Source: Ferruginivarius sediminum (GTDB lineage: Bacteria; Pseudomonadota; Alphaproteobacteria; Kiloniellales; Rhodovibrionaceae). From it: DNA of 64,000 nucleotides. The position numbers and the translations under genes were made by a program. The first letter of the stretch is position 1. Every line of letters starts with the position of its first letter. The stretch lies in NCBI RefSeq assembly GCF_003344765.1, contig NZ_QPMH01000017.1, positions 1 through 64,000 of the forward strand, in the 5' to 3' direction. Positions 1 through 9,727 of the stretch are shown one piece after another. The notes under the pieces are model-generated. The model saw nothing but the letters and a program-made list of their open reading frames with translations. It had not been told where the DNA came from and ran no database searches.

Positions 1-611
1 AAACTGGCGAAGAGCGACGTCGGCAGATCCTGGACACGATGCTCCGGATGGCCGGGGAACAGGGCCCCGACGCGGTCACGACCAAGGCATTGGCCGCGCG
101 GATCGGCGTCAGCGAGCCCGCTCTTTATCGCCATTTCCCGGAAGGCAAGCCGCAGATGTGGCGGGCGCTGGCGACGGTCCTGGGCGAACGCATGCAAACG
201 GCATGGCGCGCCGCCCTTGGGGAGGGCGATCCGGCACCGGCCCGCTTGCGACAACTCGTCGCCGCGCAGCTCCGTCTGATCGTAACGACTCCGGCGCTGC
301 CCGCGATTCTGTTCTCGCGCACGCTGCATCGGGGCAACGCCGCGTTGCGTGCCGGGGTGGCGGAGGTCGCGGGACGCTTCCATGCCCGGCTGGAACACAT
401 CATCGCGGATGGACAGCGCACCGGCAAGATCGATCCCGGCGTGGAGCCGGACGCCGCCGCGTGGCTGGTGATCTCCGTCGTGCAAGGGACGGCGATCCGC
501 TGGTCGCTGTCGGAGCGGGCCTTCGATCTGGAGCGCGAAGGGTTGCGCGTTCTCGATGTGGCGCTTCGCGGCCTGGAAGCGGGGCGACCGGCCCAAGAAA
601 CGGTATCGTGA
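1..611 (+). CDS. TetR/AcrR family transcriptional regulator, 5' end outside window
   Basis: The frame is open from base 3, so the true start lies upstream; an in-frame ATG at 39 is internal to the first helix. The N-terminal part is a TetR-type helix-turn-helix, with TTKALAARIGVSEPALYRHF as the recognition region, followed by an all-helical ligand and dimer domain that ends at the TGA at 609-611. Proteins of this family are dimeric repressors responding to small molecules. The ligand cannot be told from sequence, and the genes it controls are probably to the left of the window. The transposase gene begins 12 bases after the stop, so an insertion may have truncated whatever followed it. Confidence 0.85.
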   Translation, partial: TGEERRRQILDTMLRMAGEQGPDAVTTKALAARIGVSEPALYRHFPEGKPQMWRALATVLGERMQTAWRAALGEGDPAPARLRQLVAAQLRLIVTTPALPAILFSRTLHRGNAALRAGVAEVAGRFHARLEHIIADGQRTGKIDPGVEPDAAAWLVISVVQGTAIRWSLSERAFDLEREGLRVLDVALRGLEAGRPAQETVS

Positions 612-623
612 GAGGCCGGTCGC

Positions 624-1631
624 ATGGCGCGTTGGTCGAAGGCGCGGATGCCGAAGCACTGGTTGACCGCGCTGGAGAAGCGCGTGCGCACGGCGTGGGA
701 CATGATGGAGGCGTTCTCCGACGAGGCGGAATGCCGGCGGATTCTCGAGGCGATGGTCTGGGCAAGGGGCCACTTCTGCCCGTTCTGCGGCTCGCTAAGC
801 TCGGCGCCGATCGCCGGGCGCGACGTCGGCAAGAAGGCGCGCCCCGGGCTTTGCCAGTGCGCCGAGCCGGAATACCGCGGCCGGTTCACCGTGACGACCC
901 GGACGCCGCTTCACTCGACCAAGCTGAAGCTGTCAGCCTTGCTGCGTGCCATCTGGCGGTCGCCGCAGACCGACAAGGGGATGTCGTCGCCGCCGCTGGC
1001 GGAACTCGCAGGCGTCACCCGGACGACCGCCTGGTGGATGAGCCAGATGATCCGGCTGCTGATGGCGCCTGGCGAAGACCTGCTGGAAGGCCACATCGAA
1101 GCTGACGAGGTAATGGTCGGCGGCAAGCGGCGGAAGGACCCGTCGGACGCGGTCGCCCGACGCAACAAGCAGGGCCACACGACCAAGCGGCCGGTTCCGG
1201 TCACCATCCAGCGCCCACAGACGCTGGAGCTGCGCGCCTCGCCCGGGCGGGCCGTGGCGCGGCCGCTGATGGGCGTGAGCGCGGCGGCTCTGCAGCAGGT
1301 GATCTCGACTGTCGTCGCGGCCACGGCGACGCTGATGACCGACCAGCACGGCGGCTTCGCCGTTGTCGGCCGCAGCTACGCCGACCACCAGAGCGTCAAC
1401 CACGGCCAGCTTGAGTGCGTTCGCGGCGACGTCCACGTGAACAGCGCCGAGGGCTTCAACGACCGGGTTCGCCGCACGGTCCCAGGCGTGTTCCATCATA
1501 TCAGCCAGCAGTATTCGGAGCGCTATCTGGACGAGGTCGCGGTCCGCTGGAATCAGCGGATCTGCACCGGCATGGCGACCCGCAAGAGCCGCAGCGGCAA
1601 GGTGAGGGCCCGAGCGCGGTACGATCGGTGA
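624..1631 (+). mobile_element. IS1595-family (ISXO2-like) transposase, apparently intact
   Basis: A 335-residue DDE transposase. An N-terminal zinc-ribbon-like segment (CPFCG near residue 53) precedes the catalytic core. The core has ADEVMVGGK near residue 163, MTDQHGGF near residue 238 and a later NSAEGFNDRVRR block that supplies the third acidic residue. VFHHISQQYSERYLDE and the terminal RWNQR are typical of this family. The frame shows no break. It starts 12 bases after the TetR stop, leaving little room for a left inverted repeat, and I could not identify a matched pair of ends. A second, decayed copy lies at 3102-3614. Both copies are followed within about 100 bases by a shared TGGTATGTAA, possibly part of the right end. 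Confidence 0.85.
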
Positions 1632-1725
1632 CCGTCTAAATCGCACGCGAGACCTCCAAACTCTCGGACTGCTGTGTCTGGTATGTAAAGCTGGAAAATT
1701 CACCGGTCGTCGGGCACTTTCTCGA

Positions 1726-2784
1726 TCACGATCCTTTTATAGCGCCTTCAAGTGCTTGCCTGGCCTTCTCCGGCAGCAGGCGCAAGCTGCGATCCGCCTT
1801 GCCGCGCCAAGAGGGGCCTCGTTCCCGCAGATCACTCCAGGAATCCGCCAGGTCTTCCGGTCGCATCTCCGCGAGGATCTCGATGAGCGCCGCAGCCTGA
1901 TCGAGATCTTTCCGCGCTTTGACCTGGCTGCGCGGGATCGCATGTCGCATCTGGGCGACGAGGAGTTTGTGCAGCGCGTATTTCTCGGGCGCTGGCACGT
2001 TGATCGGTATACCCGCCCCATGCAGGATCACCGCGTTCTGCTCCTGGTACATCAGGTAGTCCAGGAACCGGATAAGCTGGCCGTCGGTACGCAGGGCGCG
2101 CAGTTGCGTGAGACTGCCGCGCTCGGGTCCACGCAGCGGCGAGAGGACGTCGACGGAGTAGATCTCCGCTTTGCCGGATTCCAGTGCGTACCGAAGCGTA
2201 CGGCGGGAGTCGAACGGATCGGGGATGGCGCGAAACCGACGGTCGACGCGTTTCAAAAGTGCCTCGGCATCTGCGTCGATCTGGTCCTCGACCGCGAGGG
2301 AGATGGAGTGGAACTGGGCGATATCGACGTCGCCTGTCCGGGACAGGGTCGCCGGGATATAAACCCCGAGCAGGCCCGAATAGCATTGGAAGGCGACTGA
2401 ACCGACGACGACGGCACGCAGCCGAAAGGCGCCGGCCTCGGCAAGGGCGGCCAGAACATCCCCGGTGATCTTGTCGGGATAAGGAAGTCGCGCCGACCGC
2501 AGCGCCCGGACCATATCCCGGCGCTCTCGGCGGTTGTGGGTATGCTCATCGAGCTCCTGGATTCGCTGACGAACGAGATCGGTATCCGGCCCCAGATACC
2601 GCGGAGACGGGCGTTTACCGTGATCGGACGGCGGGCGCCAGTACCAGTACTTCCGGCCGTTGACCTCGCGTGTGTAAGCGCTGCCGCCGGTGCCGGCCGT
2701 GAGATCCTGCAGATTTCCGCGCCACGCGCGCTCATTAAGGTCGGCGTACATCGTCTGGGTGGCAACGGGTAGGTAATCGACCAT
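1726..2784 (-). CDS. GSU2403-like nucleotidyltransferase-fold protein
   Basis: A 352-residue protein. A central VVVGSVAFQCYSGLLGV stretch followed by TGDVDIA matches the nucleotidyltransferase core: a glycine-serine turn, then an Asp-x-Asp pair that would bind metal. The C-terminal half (SVDVLSPLRGP, VPAPEKYALHKLLVA) resembles the GSU2403 family. The family has an NTP-transferase fold, but its biological role is not established. I chose the ATG at 2784 because the protein from there begins MVDYLPVATQTMYADLNERA and a promoter-like dyad ends just upstream. A further in-frame ATG at 2862 lies inside the repeat region. There is no clear Shine-Dalgarno, so the mRNA may have a very short leader. 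IS1595-type genes flank it on both sides, which suggests accessory cargo. Confidence 0.75.
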   Translation of the reverse strand: MVDYLPVATQTMYADLNERAWRGNLQDLTAGTGGSAYTREVNGRKYWYWRPPSDHGKRPSPRYLGPDTDLVRQRIQELDEHTHNRRERRDMVRALRSARLPYPDKITGDVLAALAEAGAFRLRAVVVGSVAFQCYSGLLGVYIPATLSRTGDVDIAQFHSISLAVEDQIDADAEALLKRVDRRFRAIPDPFDSRRTLRYALESGKAEIYSVDVLSPLRGPERGSLTQLRALRTDGQLIRFLDYLMYQEQNAVILHGAGIPINVPAPEKYALHKLLVAQMRHAIPRSQVKARKDLDQAAALIEILAEMRPEDLADSWSDLRERGPSWRGKADRSLRLLPEKARQALEGAIKGS

Positions 2785-2806
2785 GACTGGCGGTACCGCT
2801 CTCGTG

Positions 2807-2836
2807 TTGTAGCCAATACATAGGAACTGGCTACAA
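2807..2836. promoter_or_regulatory. Inverted repeat 1 (operator-like) upstream of the nucleotidyltransferase gene
   Basis: TTGTAGCCA at 2807-2815 is mirrored exactly by TGGCTACAA at 2828-2836, with arm centres 21 bp apart (two helical turns). Read on the minus strand, it contains TTGTAG followed 19 bases later by TACAAC, which resemble -35 and -10 elements. A repressor bound here would cover the promoter of the gene starting at 2784. The function is inferred. Confidence 0.6.
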
Positions 2837-2863
2837 ACCTGACAACCAGATGCCGCATACACG

Positions 2864-2893
2864 TTGTAGACAGTTCATGCAATTTGGCTACAA
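2864..2893. promoter_or_regulatory. Inverted repeat 2 (operator-like), same architecture as repeat 1
   Basis: TTGTAGACA at 2864-2872 pairs with TGGCTACAA at 2885-2893. There is one mismatch between the arms. The arm length and 21-bp centre spacing are the same as in the 2807-2836 repeat, and the two repeats start 57 bp apart. This is strong evidence of a paired protein-binding site. The remainder, 2894-3101, shows no gene that I can support. Confidence 0.55.
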
Positions 2894-3101
2894 CGATCGT
2901 GACCAGCGACCAGCCGCTTCCGCCGGCATAATATCGCCCCAAGCGCAAGCGGCGTTGGTTGAGCCCGCAAAGTGGCTGTCCAGCCAACAAAAGGCGCTGT
3001 TTGCCGGCGACGCCAAGAACCGCGGGCACTCGACGACGTACCGATAAGCGCGCGCTGTTGCCCGACGCCTTGGCGCCGTCTGCTGTGCCGGGCGCTTTCT
3101 A

Positions 3102-3614
3102 GTGTCGGGGCGAGGCGCGATGGAAGGCGCGCACGCGGTCTTCGCCGGCGCCGTCGGCGGTCTGGCTGAAGGCGATATGGCCGAAGCCGTGCTGAACGGC
3201 GTCGTGGAGACTGACGACATGGCGCTGGGTGGCAAGCCGCAGAAGGATCCGGGGAACCCGGATGCGCGTCAGAACAAGCAGGGCTACACCACGAAGACGC
3301 CAGCGCTGGTGGCGATCCAGCGTCCCGGAGCGATCGAGATCGGTATGGACCAACACGACAGCGTCAACCACGGGCGGATGGGGTGCGTATGGGGCATGGT
3401 GCACGCGATCAGGGCCGAGGGCTTCAACGACCGGATCCGCCGCACGGTCGTCGACGTCTACCATCACATCAGCCAGAAGCACATCAAGCGCTTCCTGCAC
3501 GAGGAGACGTTCCGCTGGAACCAACGCGTCCGCATCGGAACGGTGACGCGCACCACGTGCAGCGGATGGACGATCACGCGGCGCGTCTACTATCGCGTTC
3601 CGTCGATCGAGTAA
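3102..3614 (+). pseudogene. Decayed IS1595-family transposase remnant
   Basis: The 170-residue frame aligns by eye with the transposase at 624-1631, but it lacks the N-terminal zinc ribbon and the internal stretch containing the second catalytic aspartate. ETDDMALGGKPQKDP corresponds to the first acidic motif, and RAEGFNDRIRRTVVDVYHHIS to the third. Between them, RPGAIEIGMDQHDSVNHGR jumps directly across roughly 60 missing residues. Without the second aspartate it cannot be an active DDE enzyme. It is not identical to the first copy, so the two are related but separate insertions. Confidence 0.75.
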
Positions 3615-3844
3615 ATGACACGGTTGCTGTCCAGCAGCGTTGGGCGCCAGCTCCGTACGACACGCGACGGCAGCTTTCGAGTTCTGTCGGCTGAACCTTT
3701 GTTTGGTATGTAATGGTGCATATATCCATATGACGAACAATGTGATAGGCGCTAACGCCACTCGCGGCCCGAGCGGCCATCGCGAGCGATGGGGTGATGC
3801 GTCCGCGTGACCCCGCTCAACCGAACACGGAGGATGGCCGCAAA

Positions 3845-4573
3845 GTGACTGTAGCGAGCACGCCGATCCAGGGGATCCTCTTCGACAAGGATGGAACCCT
3901 CGTCGACTACGACAAGACCTGGGCGCCGCTGAATCGCCAGGTTGCCGCGCTGGCCGCACAGGGCGACCCAGACCTGGCCGCCCGCCTGCTGGAGATCGGC
4001 GGCTACGATGTCGAGGCGGACCGGGTGGTTGGCGGCAGCTTGCTGGCCGCGTCCCACACGCAAGAGATCGCCGCGGCCTGGATCGAGGCCGGCGCAAAGC
4101 ACGAGCTCGCCGCGCTGACGCGGGCGATGGATGAGATCTTCGCCGCCGGCGCGCAGCATGCCGTGCCGGTGACCGACGTGGCCGATCTGTTCCGGCGGCT
4201 GCGTTCGCGCGGCCTGGCGCTGGGGGTGGCGACCAGCGACGGCGAGGCGGCGGCGCGGGCGACGTTGGCGCGTCTTGGCGTCGAGACCGACGACCTGTTC
4301 GTTGCCGGCTACGACAGCGGTTTCGGCGGCAAGCCGAAACCGGGAATGGTCGAGGGGTTCTGCCGCGCCATGGGTCTGCCGGCAGGGGCCGTGGCGGTCG
4401 TCGGCGACAACCTGCACGACCTGGAGATGGCGCACGCCGCCGGTTGCGCCGCGGCGATCGGCGTGCTCAGCGGCACCGCCACGGCCGACGAGCTGGCGCA
4501 CCGCGCAAGCGCGGTGATCGCCAGCATCGCGGAACTGGAAGCCCTGCTTGATCGCTGGCCGGTGCCGGCCTGA
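3845..4573 (+). CDS. HAD-IA family phosphatase (Gph-like)
   Basis: A 242-residue haloacid-dehalogenase-superfamily hydrolase. Motif I is FDKDGTLVDYD near the N-terminus. Motif II is GVATSD. The lysine of motif III is in GGKPKPGM. Motif IV is VVGDNLHDLEMA. The helical cap between motifs I and II places it in subfamily IA with phosphoglycolate-phosphatase-like enzymes, which dephosphorylate small phosphometabolites in the cytosol. The substrate is unknown. I prefer the GTG at 3845, preceded by GGAGG at 3829-3833; an in-frame ATG at 3794 would add 17 residues. It converges on the methyltransferase gene at 4593-5231. Confidence 0.8.
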   Translation: MTVASTPIQGILFDKDGTLVDYDKTWAPLNRQVAALAAQGDPDLAARLLEIGGYDVEADRVVGGSLLAASHTQEIAAAWIEAGAKHELAALTRAMDEIFAAGAQHAVPVTDVADLFRRLRSRGLALGVATSDGEAAARATLARLGVETDDLFVAGYDSGFGGKPKPGMVEGFCRAMGLPAGAVAVVGDNLHDLEMAHAAGCAAAIGVLSGTATADELAHRASAVIASIAELEALLDRWPVPA

Positions 4574-4592
4574 GCCCCGTCCTGGTTGTCGA

Positions 4593-5231
4593 TTACCCGC
4601 CAAGCACCTTCAGGACCAGCGCGCGGCTGGTGGAGTGCCCTTCCTGGCCGGGTACCGAGATGTAACTGGGCGTCATCTCTACCACCTCGCAGCGCCCGGC
4701 GGCGACCAGCTTGTCCAGGTAATCCTCGAAGCTCTCCTCATAGAGCTTGTCCTTTACCGTCAGGATGAGATGGCCACCCGGGCGCACCACGCGCAGCAGT
4801 TCGTCGACGCCTTCCGGCTTGGCGTGACCGATGGTGAACACGCCGGCCGAGACGCAGGCGGCGAAGCGCCCGTCTTCGTAGGGAAGACGCTCGCCCAGGG
4901 CCGCCTTGCGCAGGTCGTCGTAGACGCCGCGGCTGCGGGCGACCTCCAGCATACCCTCCGAAACGTCGAAACCGGCGGCCTCGGAGTAGCCGAGGATCTT
5001 CAGCCATTCGCCCACCAGGCCTGTCCCCTGGCCGGCGTCGAGGATCGCCCCGGAATCAGCGGGCACGTATCGGGTGAGAAGGCCGATGCAGATCATGGGA
5101 TGACGGTAGCCGGCCTGCAGCATGCTGGAATCGTAATCCTTGGCCCAGTTATCATACGTATTGGCAATATCTTCTACTGAATTGGATTTGTAAACATCAT
5201 TTAAATGTCCAACTTGATTGGCGCTCGACAT
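4593..5231 (-). CDS. Class I SAM-dependent methyltransferase
   Basis: A 212-residue cytosolic methyltransferase. The SAM-binding motif I is LDAGQGTGLVGEWL, followed by an acidic turn in GFDVSEGMLEVA and a post-motif region RVVRPGGHLILTVKD. The N-terminal VEDIANTYDNWAKDYDSSM resembles the METTL27-like (Williams-Beuren region) group, whose substrates are not well defined. The start at 5231 is fixed by a strong GGAGG at 5237-5241, five bases before the ATG; an in-frame ATG at 5258 lies upstream of that site. Its 3' end faces the HAD phosphatase gene across 19 bases, and its 5' end is divergent from the kinase gene at 5451. Confidence 0.8.
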   Translation of the reverse strand: MSSANQVGHLNDVYKSNSVEDIANTYDNWAKDYDSSMLQAGYRHPMICIGLLTRYVPADSGAILDAGQGTGLVGEWLKILGYSEAAGFDVSEGMLEVARSRGVYDDLRKAALGERLPYEDGRFAACVSAGVFTIGHAKPEGVDELLRVVRPGGHLILTVKDKLYEESFEDYLDKLVAAGRCEVVEMTPSYISVPGQEGHSTSRALVLKVLGG

Positions 5232-5337
5232 TGATACCTCCGATTTTGACTGAGCCAACGACCATCTTCACTGGATAAGCGCGCCCAGAGTGACGGCCGA
5301 CAATCTGTGTGCTTGCAGGATACGCAATCCTCGATTA

Positions 5338-5356
5338 CCACAGAAATCCACAGAAA
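5338..5356. promoter_or_regulatory. 10-bp-phased direct repeat, candidate DeoR operator
   Basis: CCACAGAAA occurs at 5338-5346 and again at 5348-5356, that is, once per helical turn. It lies 95 bases before the kinase gene at 5451. The complement of the repeats at 7246-7265, in front of the betaine transporter, reads CCACAAAATA and CCACAAAA with the same phasing. DeoR-family repressors often bind phased direct repeats, so both are probably targets of the regulator encoded at 6368-7159. This is inference. Confidence 0.5.
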
Positions 5357-5450
5357 GCTACAATGCCACACGAAAACGGCGTCTTCGGAGCCGCACATGG
5401 GCAGTGGTCCGGGCGCCCACATTGACGGAAGAGCCGAAACCCGAAGGGAG

Positions 5451-6367
<917 letters not shown>

Positions 6368-6371
<4 letters not shown>

Positions 6372-7159
6372 GCGGTTTCTCGGTCCGCGACGTCTTCGTT
6401 GGCGATCAAGAGCCGAACTTCGTTGTCCCGCAGGTGCTTGAGGAAGGGTTCCGGCGGCGTCTGGTCGGTGATCAGGATATCGATGCGGCTGATGTCGCAG
6501 GCTTTGACAGGTGCCTGGTGCCGGAACTTGCTGACGTCCGCAACGGCGACGACCTGCGCTGCCTGCGCGATAACCGTCTGGCAGAACTCCGCTTCTTCCA
6601 GATGAAAGTCCATGACGCCGCCGTCGCTGTGCAGTGCGCCAAGCGAGATCACGGCGTAACGGACGCGGAAGCGGCGCACGAATTCGTGCGCCGTCGGGCC
6701 GAAGGTGGCGCCGTCGTCGCCCCGCATCTCGCCGCCGGCGACATAGACCTTGTTGCCCCTTTTGCCTTTCGCGAGGGTGCGGGCGATCTCGACGCTGTTG
6801 GTGACGACGAAGAGGTCGGCGTGGTTGGTCAGGGCGCGGGCCACATAGGCTGTCGTGCTGCCGGTATCCAGCATCAGCGAGTCGCCGTTTCTGATCAATT
6901 CGGCGGCCTTGCGGCCGATGGCCTGCTTGGCGACGCCGTTCTGGATCATGCGCTTCTGGAAGGCGGGTTCGCGGTTGAGGTCCGGCAGGACGACGCCGCC
7001 GTGAACCCGCTCCACCAGCCCCTTGCTGGCCATCGCCTTGATGTCGCGACGGATCGTCTCGTCGGACACGTTGAGCGCGCGCATCAACTCGGCGACCGTG
7101 GCCGAGCCGGTTGCGTCGAGCGTGTCGAGGATGGCGTTCTGCCGGACAGTCCGATTCAC
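6368..7159 (-). CDS. DeoR/GlpR family transcriptional regulator
   Basis: A 263-residue repressor. The N-terminal winged helix-turn-helix (TVAELMRALNVSDETIRRDI) is followed by a C-terminal ribose-phosphate-isomerase-like effector domain (LMLDTGSTTAYVARAL, FVVTNSVEIARTL, VADVSKF). Members of the family usually sense phosphorylated metabolites, which fits its position between two kinase genes and a transporter. The GTG start at 7159 is favoured by AAGGAAG six bases upstream; an in-frame ATG at 7201 would add 14 residues. It is transcribed away from the transporter operon and towards the kinase gene. It probably represses both through the phased repeats at 7246-7265 and 5338-5356, and may repress itself. 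Confidence 0.85.
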
Positions 7160-7210
7160 GGAAGGCTTCCTTCTGACCGATGGAGGGAAATGTTCCCACA
7201 ACCAAAGGGC

Positions 7211-7276
7211 AGTATAAGGCGTCGCCTGTCGCCACGGAAGCCCATTTTTGTGGTATTTTGTGGTTTTTGGTTGACA
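7211..7276. promoter_or_regulatory. DeoR/transporter divergent control region with phased repeats
   Basis: TTTTGTGGTA at 7246-7255 is followed directly by TTTTGTGGTT at 7256-7265. TTGACA, a consensus -35 element for the rightward operon, begins at 7271. On the minus strand TATACT at 7216-7211 is a good -10 for the DeoR gene. The complement of the repeats matches the CCACAGAAA pair at 5338-5356. Bases 7300-7546 hold no gene and would be a long leader or further control sequence for the transporter genes. Confidence 0.5.
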
Positions 7277-7546
7277 TTGTCGGCCACCTGACGCCTAACT
7301 TGGGCCCTCACATCAGGCAGTCCCACGCGATCAGATTCGGCTTGGGAAAGTAATGCTCGGACGACGCGCAAGTGTAGTCGAAATATTCAAGCGCGAGCAC
7401 AGCGTGGCCTGAACCGACCAATCCGCTGGCGGTGTATGTGTGTCGTCGCCGGTGGAGATGGTACGTCGCCGACGCCGGCGGGCGTGTGTCCGATGGCGGT
7501 ACGGCAATGCGAGACAAATGCAATTGAATAGGGAGAGGGGGAACCG

Positions 7547-8524
7547 ATGGCACCTGCTTTTGGCAAGCTGGCCGGACGGACGGCGCTGATCGCCGGCATG
7601 ATGGCCGCCGCACTTTCGACGGCCCCAGCACATGCGGCCGACGTCCCGGAGTCCGACGACCCGATCAAAATGACCATCCACGACTGGACCGGGCAGGCGC
7701 TCACGACTCACATCATGGGCAGCGTCCTTGAGGACATGGGTTACAACGTCGAGTACGTCCAGGCCGACTATCTGGCCCAGTTCGCCGGGTTGGAGTCGGG
7801 CGACCTGCACGTCGCCATGGAAATCTGGGAAACCACCGGCAAGGACGCCCTGACGGCATCGCTGAAGACCGGTGATACCGTGGATCTCGGCGAGACCGGA
7901 ATGAAGGCCATCGAGGAGTGGTGGTATCCGAAGTACGTGAAGGAGGAGTGCCCCGGTCTGCCGGACTGGGAAGCGCTGAACGACTGCGCCGAGCTGTTCG
8001 CGTCGCCGGAAACGCACCCCAAGGGTCGCTACCTGGGCGGTCCCGTGACTTGGGGCGGCAAGGATGAAGAGCGCGTCGAAGCGCTCGGGCTGGATTTCGA
8101 GGTGGTCCATGCCGGTACGGACGCCGCGCTGTTCGCGGAGATCCAGTCGGCCTACCAGCGGCGCCAGCCGATCCTGGCGTGGGTGTATACGCCGCACTGG
8201 GCGCCGATCAAGTTCGAGGGCGAGTGGGTCGAGTTCCCGCGCTACTCCAAGGAGTGCTACGAGGATCCGAGTTGGGGCCCGAACCCGGACAAGACCGTCG
8301 ATTGCGGTAAGCCGCGCGGTTGGATCAAGGCCGTGGGCTGGGCCGGCGGCGAGGAGAAGTGGCCCGCGGCCTACGAAGCAATTCGCAACTTCAACATCAC
8401 CAACCAGGACATGGGCGAGATGATCGGCAAGGTCGATCTCGACGGCATGCCGATCAGCGTCGTGGTCGACGAGTGGATGGAGAACAATCGGGACACCTGG
8501 CAGTCCTGGATTCCCAAGAACTAG
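7547..8524 (+). CDS. proX: Glycine betaine/proline-type ABC transporter, substrate-binding protein
   Basis: A 325-residue periplasmic binding protein with a clear signal peptide (residues 1-30, ending APAHA-AD). The mature domain begins with IKMTIHDWTGQALTTHI and carries aromatic-rich segments (AMEIWETTG, EEWWYPKYV, WVYTPHWAP) of the OpuAC/ProX type, in which a tryptophan and tyrosine cage holds a quaternary ammonium group. Four cysteines in the mature part could form disulfides. The ribosome site is a GGGGGAACCG stretch just upstream. The next two genes supply the ATPase and permease, giving a complete importer. Whether it takes glycine betaine, choline or a related compound is not decided by the sequence. 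Confidence 0.85.
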   Translation: MAPAFGKLAGRTALIAGMMAAALSTAPAHAADVPESDDPIKMTIHDWTGQALTTHIMGSVLEDMGYNVEYVQADYLAQFAGLESGDLHVAMEIWETTGKDALTASLKTGDTVDLGETGMKAIEEWWYPKYVKEECPGLPDWEALNDCAELFASPETHPKGRYLGGPVTWGGKDEERVEALGLDFEVVHAGTDAALFAEIQSAYQRRQPILAWVYTPHWAPIKFEGEWVEFPRYSKECYEDPSWGPNPDKTVDCGKPRGWIKAVGWAGGEEKWPAAYEAIRNFNITNQDMGEMIGKVDLDGMPISVVVDEWMENNRDTWQSWIPKN

Positions 8525-8542
8525 CATCGCCTCCAGACCGCC

Positions 8543-8586
8543 GGCGCCGGAGGCTGGACTGAATCCGCGGTCCAGCCTCCGGCGCC
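8543..8586 (+). terminator. Strong stem-loop between binding protein and ATPase genes
   Basis: GGCGCCGGAGGCTGGAC at 8543-8559 pairs perfectly with 8570-8586, giving a 17-bp stem with a 10-base loop. No T-run follows, so it is more likely an attenuating or mRNA-stabilising hairpin than a full terminator. Such structures after a binding-protein gene commonly give higher binding-protein than membrane-component expression. Confidence 0.7.
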
Positions 8587-8623
8587 CTCTCCATCAACAG
8601 CAACCCCGGGACACTTCTTCGTT

Positions 8624-9727
8624 ATGGTTGAGGAATCCGGCGCCAAAGAGGCGAGCCGACCGGATATTGTCATGCAATCCAGGCAATCCGCCGACGCGAA
8701 GCTGAGTTGCCGCGGACTCTGGAAGCTGTTCGGCGACGATGCCGAACGCTTTCTTGCGCGTTGCGACGGGCACCCCAGCGCCGAGCAGATTGCCGGAGCC
8801 GGCTACATCGGCGCGGTGCGCGATGCGAACCTGGATGTCCACGACGGCGAGGTCTTCGTCATCATGGGCCTGTCGGGGTCCGGCAAGTCTACGATCGTGC
8901 GCTGCCTGTCGCGGCTGGTGGAGCCCACGGGCGGCGAACTGCTGTTCGAGGGTGAAGACCTCCTGGCGGCGGACGAGAAGCAACTGACCGAGATACGCCG
9001 GCACAAGATGGGAATGGTGTTCCAGCACTTCGCGTTGCTGCCGCACCTCTCCGTGCTTGGCAACGTCGCCTTCCCGCTTGAAATCCAGGGTGTCGACCGA
9101 GCGACGCGAGAGCGCCGCGCGATGGAGGTCATCGAACTCGTCGGTCTGGAGGGGCGCGAAACCTATTTCCCGCGCGAGCTGTCCGGCGGTCAACAGCAGC
9201 GTGTCGGCATCGCCCGCTCCCTGGCGGTCGAGCCCGACGTCTGGTTCCTGGACGAGCCGTTCTCGGCGCTCGACCCGCTGATCCGGCGGGAGATGCAGGA
9301 CGAGTTCCTGCGCCTCCAGAGGGTTCTGCACAAGACCATCGTTTTCATCACGCACGATTTCGACGAGGCCATCCGCCTGGCCGACCGGATCGCGATCATG
9401 AAAGCCGGCGAGATCGTGCAGATCGGCTCGCCCGAGGAACTGGTGACCAATCCGGCAACGCAGTACGTCGCCGAATTCACCCGCGACGTCGATCGCTCGA
9501 AGGTGCTTTCGGTGCGCTCTGTCACGACACAGGCGGAGGACATCGGCGAGGTGGCCGGAGAGGTGAAGGCCGATGAACGCATCGGCGAGGTCGCGCATCG
9601 TGTGGTGAACGCCGACAGGCCGTTTGCCGTCATGGACGAGACTGGCCGCGTGATCGGCCGGCTAGAGAAGAACGCGGTGCTGGATGTGCTGGCGCCGCAC
9701 GGAAGCAGGGACGTGGCGGCGCAATGA
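8624..9727 (+). CDS. proV: Glycine betaine/proline-type ABC transporter, ATP-binding protein
   Basis: A 367-residue ATPase of the ProV/OpuAA group. An N-terminal extension (SCRGLWKLFGDDAERFL and so on) is typical of this group. Walker A is GLSGSGKST near residue 85, the ABC signature is LSGGQQQRVGIA, and Walker B is VWFLDEPFSALDP, followed by the switch histidine in FITHDFDEA. The C-terminal tail (VVNADRPFAVMDETGRVIGRL) is a shortened CBS-like region, the part that senses ionic strength in osmotically gated relatives. The gene starts 38 bases after the stem-loop behind the binding-protein gene, and it overlaps the permease gene by ATGA at 9724-9727, so the two are translationally coupled. Confidence 0.88.
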   Translation: MVEESGAKEASRPDIVMQSRQSADAKLSCRGLWKLFGDDAERFLARCDGHPSAEQIAGAGYIGAVRDANLDVHDGEVFVIMGLSGSGKSTIVRCLSRLVEPTGGELLFEGEDLLAADEKQLTEIRRHKMGMVFQHFALLPHLSVLGNVAFPLEIQGVDRATRERRAMEVIELVGLEGRETYFPRELSGGQQQRVGIARSLAVEPDVWFLDEPFSALDPLIRREMQDEFLRLQRVLHKTIVFITHDFDEAIRLADRIAIMKAGEIVQIGSPEELVTNPATQYVAEFTRDVDRSKVLSVRSVTTQAEDIGEVAGEVKADERIGEVAHRVVNADRPFAVMDETGRVIGRLEKNAVLDVLAPHGSRDVAAQ

